Under the pieces are notes generated by a model. The model saw only the letters and a program-made list of their open reading frames with translations, searched no databases and had not been told where the DNA came from. From contig NZ_JAJLMN010000001.1 in the NCBI RefSeq assembly GCF_021730615.1, positions 5,733,501 to 5,797,500 on the forward strand: DNA of 64,000 nucleotides, written 5' to 3'. How positions within the stretch are numbered: the stretch's first letter is position 1; each line of letters starts with the position of its first letter. This DNA is from Lichenibacterium dinghuense. Lineage in GTDB: Bacteria; Pseudomonadota; Alphaproteobacteria; Rhizobiales; Beijerinckiaceae. Position numbers and translations under genes: made by a program. This document shows, one piece after another, positions 62,845 to 64,000 of the stretch.

Positions 62845-64000
62845 AGCTCGACTTTACGCATTTCAGGCAGCGCGGCACAGTGTGTCGATCCACCGGTCGA
62901 GGAGGTCGGGGTGAATTTTGACGGGGTCTCGGCTGGGCGGGGACGTTGATGAAATCTGCGGCCACCATAACGCGCGGCGGACGTCGGCGAGCGCGTCGCT
63001 GAAGGTTGGCAGGCGTTTGTCGTACCAAGCTGCGGTCTGTGGGCGGATCGGTCCGGCCCGGGTGTGCAGCTCGTGTGCCCAGAGCGTGACGAGGGAGTAC
63101 AAGGCGAGCAAGGCAGGTGTGGTGCGCAGGATGGCCTTGTCGGACCATTGGCGCTGGGTCTCGACGCCGAGGTGCCGGCGGACCTCCTGGAAGGTGGTCT
63201 CGATGCGCCAGCGCATGACGAACCGCGTGAGGATCGCCTCGGCGGTGAGGTCGGCGTCGGTGCACAGGAACGCCTGCGCGTCACGGGTGCCGGACGGATC
63301 GCGCACCAGCACCCAGCGGATCGGCTGGGGCGGCAGGCCGGCCTTGGACCAGAGCGCCGTGGCCGAGGTGTATTCGAGCCTGCAGGTTTGGCCGCCGTAC
63401 CATTCGGTCAGCGTCACCTTTGTCCAGACGGTGGCCGGGTCGCGCAGCACGGCATCGAGCTTGGGCACTCGCTTTCCTTTCAGGGCGGGGCGGCCGCGCC
63501 GGCCTGGAACGCGCGCGGGGGCGGGTTCGAACAGGTTGGCGTCGAGGCGCAACCGCGTGATCAGGGTGACGTGGCGGCGCACGGCGGCGATGAGGTCGAG
63601 CGCGGCGAAGCTGCTGTCGGCCACCACGGTGACGCGGCGGCTCCCCAGCCAGCGACTGCTCTGCAGGATGGCCTGACGCGCCCAGTCGGTCAGGGTCTTG
63701 TGGCGCTGGCGATGCGCCTCGCTCCAGCGCTCCGAGGGGGCCAGCACGGTGAGAAAGGGCAGCGCCCAGCGCCGGCCCGCGAAGGGGACCGGGAGCATGA
63801 CGGCCAGCACGAGCCAGCGCAGGCCGCTGGTCTTGACGAAATGGCCTTTGGACGAACGGACGGGGTCACGATAGATGCCGCGCGCCGCGATCTTCGGCCC
63901 CCATCGTCGCTCCACGGTGTCGTCGATGCCGATGATCACCTCGCCGTCCGGCGACAGCACGGCGACGAGGTGCCCGAGCAGCCTGCGCGCCACGTCGCGC
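62845..64000. mobile_element. IS701-like insertion sequence, right copy, cut by the window end
   Basis: Begins with the same AGCTCGACTTTACGCATTTC and is almost identical to the left copy over all 1156 visible bases. Its right end and any passenger ORF lie beyond the window. Confidence 0.9.
62863..64000 (-). CDS. IS701-family-like transposase, right copy, 5' end outside window
   Basis: Same protein as the left copy from the MARRLLG region to the stop at 62863; all three DDE motifs are within the visible part. One difference (Glu for Gln in ERWSEAHRQ, base 63720). Partial only because the window ends. Confidence 0.88.
   Translation of the reverse strand, partial: RDVARRLLGHLVAVLSPDGEVIIGIDDTVERRWGPKIAARGIYRDPVRSSKGHFVKTSGLRWLVLAVMLPVPFAGRRWALPFLTVLAPSERWSEAHRQRHKTLTDWARQAILQSSRWLGSRRVTVVADSSFAALDLIAAVRRHVTLITRLRLDANLFEPAPARVPGRRGRPALKGKRVPKLDAVLRDPATVWTKVTLTEWYGGQTCRLEYTSATALWSKAGLPPQPIRWVLVRDPSGTRDAQAFLCTDADLTAEAILTRFVMRWRIETTFQEVRRHLGVETQRQWSDKAILRTTPALLALYSLVTLWAHELHTRAGPIRPQTAAWYDKRLPTFSDALADVRRALWWPQISSTSPPSRDPVKIHPDLLDRWIDTLCRAA

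Noticed and set aside
61015-62850. Target duplication for the left IS701-like copy
   Set aside because: The left flank (TCTG) and the single base between the copies give no convincing repeat.
1-64000. tRNA, rRNA, CRISPR arrays or riboswitches
   Set aside because: None recognised by eye; no regularly spaced repeats or clover-leaf pattern was noticed.

Overview
The window is high-GC alphaproteobacterial DNA, most likely from Methylobacterium or a close relative in the Hyphomicrobiales. This rests on gene content: HWE-type and LOV-type sensor kinases, several DUF2382 stress proteins, PilZ proteins and IS families common in that group. No rRNA, tRNA or CRISPR array was seen, so the assignment is an inference and the replicon type (chromosome or megaplasmid) is open.

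Layout. 1-9 kb is rich in signal transduction: the tail of a double-receiver hybrid kinase, a zinc-ribbon metallopeptidase, a LOV (blue-light) hybrid kinase, and a GAF/PAS HWE kinase paired with a single-domain receiver. 9.2-9.8 kb holds a decayed secreted-protein gene. 10.6-14.6 kb is a small integrated island: a nuclease-fold protein, a two-helix membrane GAF-like protein and a small ORF in one direction, facing a tyrosine integrase and an excisionase-like protein across two strong hairpins. 15-19.3 kb encodes an FtsH-like AAA+/M41 protease with unknown neighbours and a metallophosphoesterase. 19.5-25.5 kb has a LuxR regulator, two coupled PilZ proteins, RecD2 and a small membrane protein. 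25.5-27 kb is a divergent OsmC/LysR pair. 27.3-33.7 kb has three DUF2382 stress proteins around a CHASE3 hybrid kinase. 34.4-40 kb is a GntR-controlled MFS/amidohydrolase unit followed by an MFS/DUF3443 pair.

40-64 kb is a patchwork of mobile DNA and broken genes: two IS21-family elements, gene fragments (SAF-domain oxidoreductase, FAD enzyme, others), a lower-GC two-gene module ending in an ImmA/IrrE-like protein, and a 10-kb defence operon (SNF2 helicase - Abi_C protein - type III Mod - type III Res). An IS5-group element sits in mod; its removal with one CTAG copy restores the frame exactly. A serine recombinase and two nearly identical IS701-like elements close the window.

How the genes fit together: the left 40 kb looks like host DNA for environmental sensing (light, redox, stress, surface behaviour) with one small insertion at 10.6-14.6 kb. 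The right 24 kb looks like a recombination hotspot that has collected defence genes, several of them now damaged by IS elements. The best candidates for poorly described systems are the nuclease/2TM-GAF operon (10.66-12.54 kb), the degenerate ImmA/IrrE two-gene module (44.6-46.4 kb) and the extended type III R-M operon (50.2-59.8 kb).
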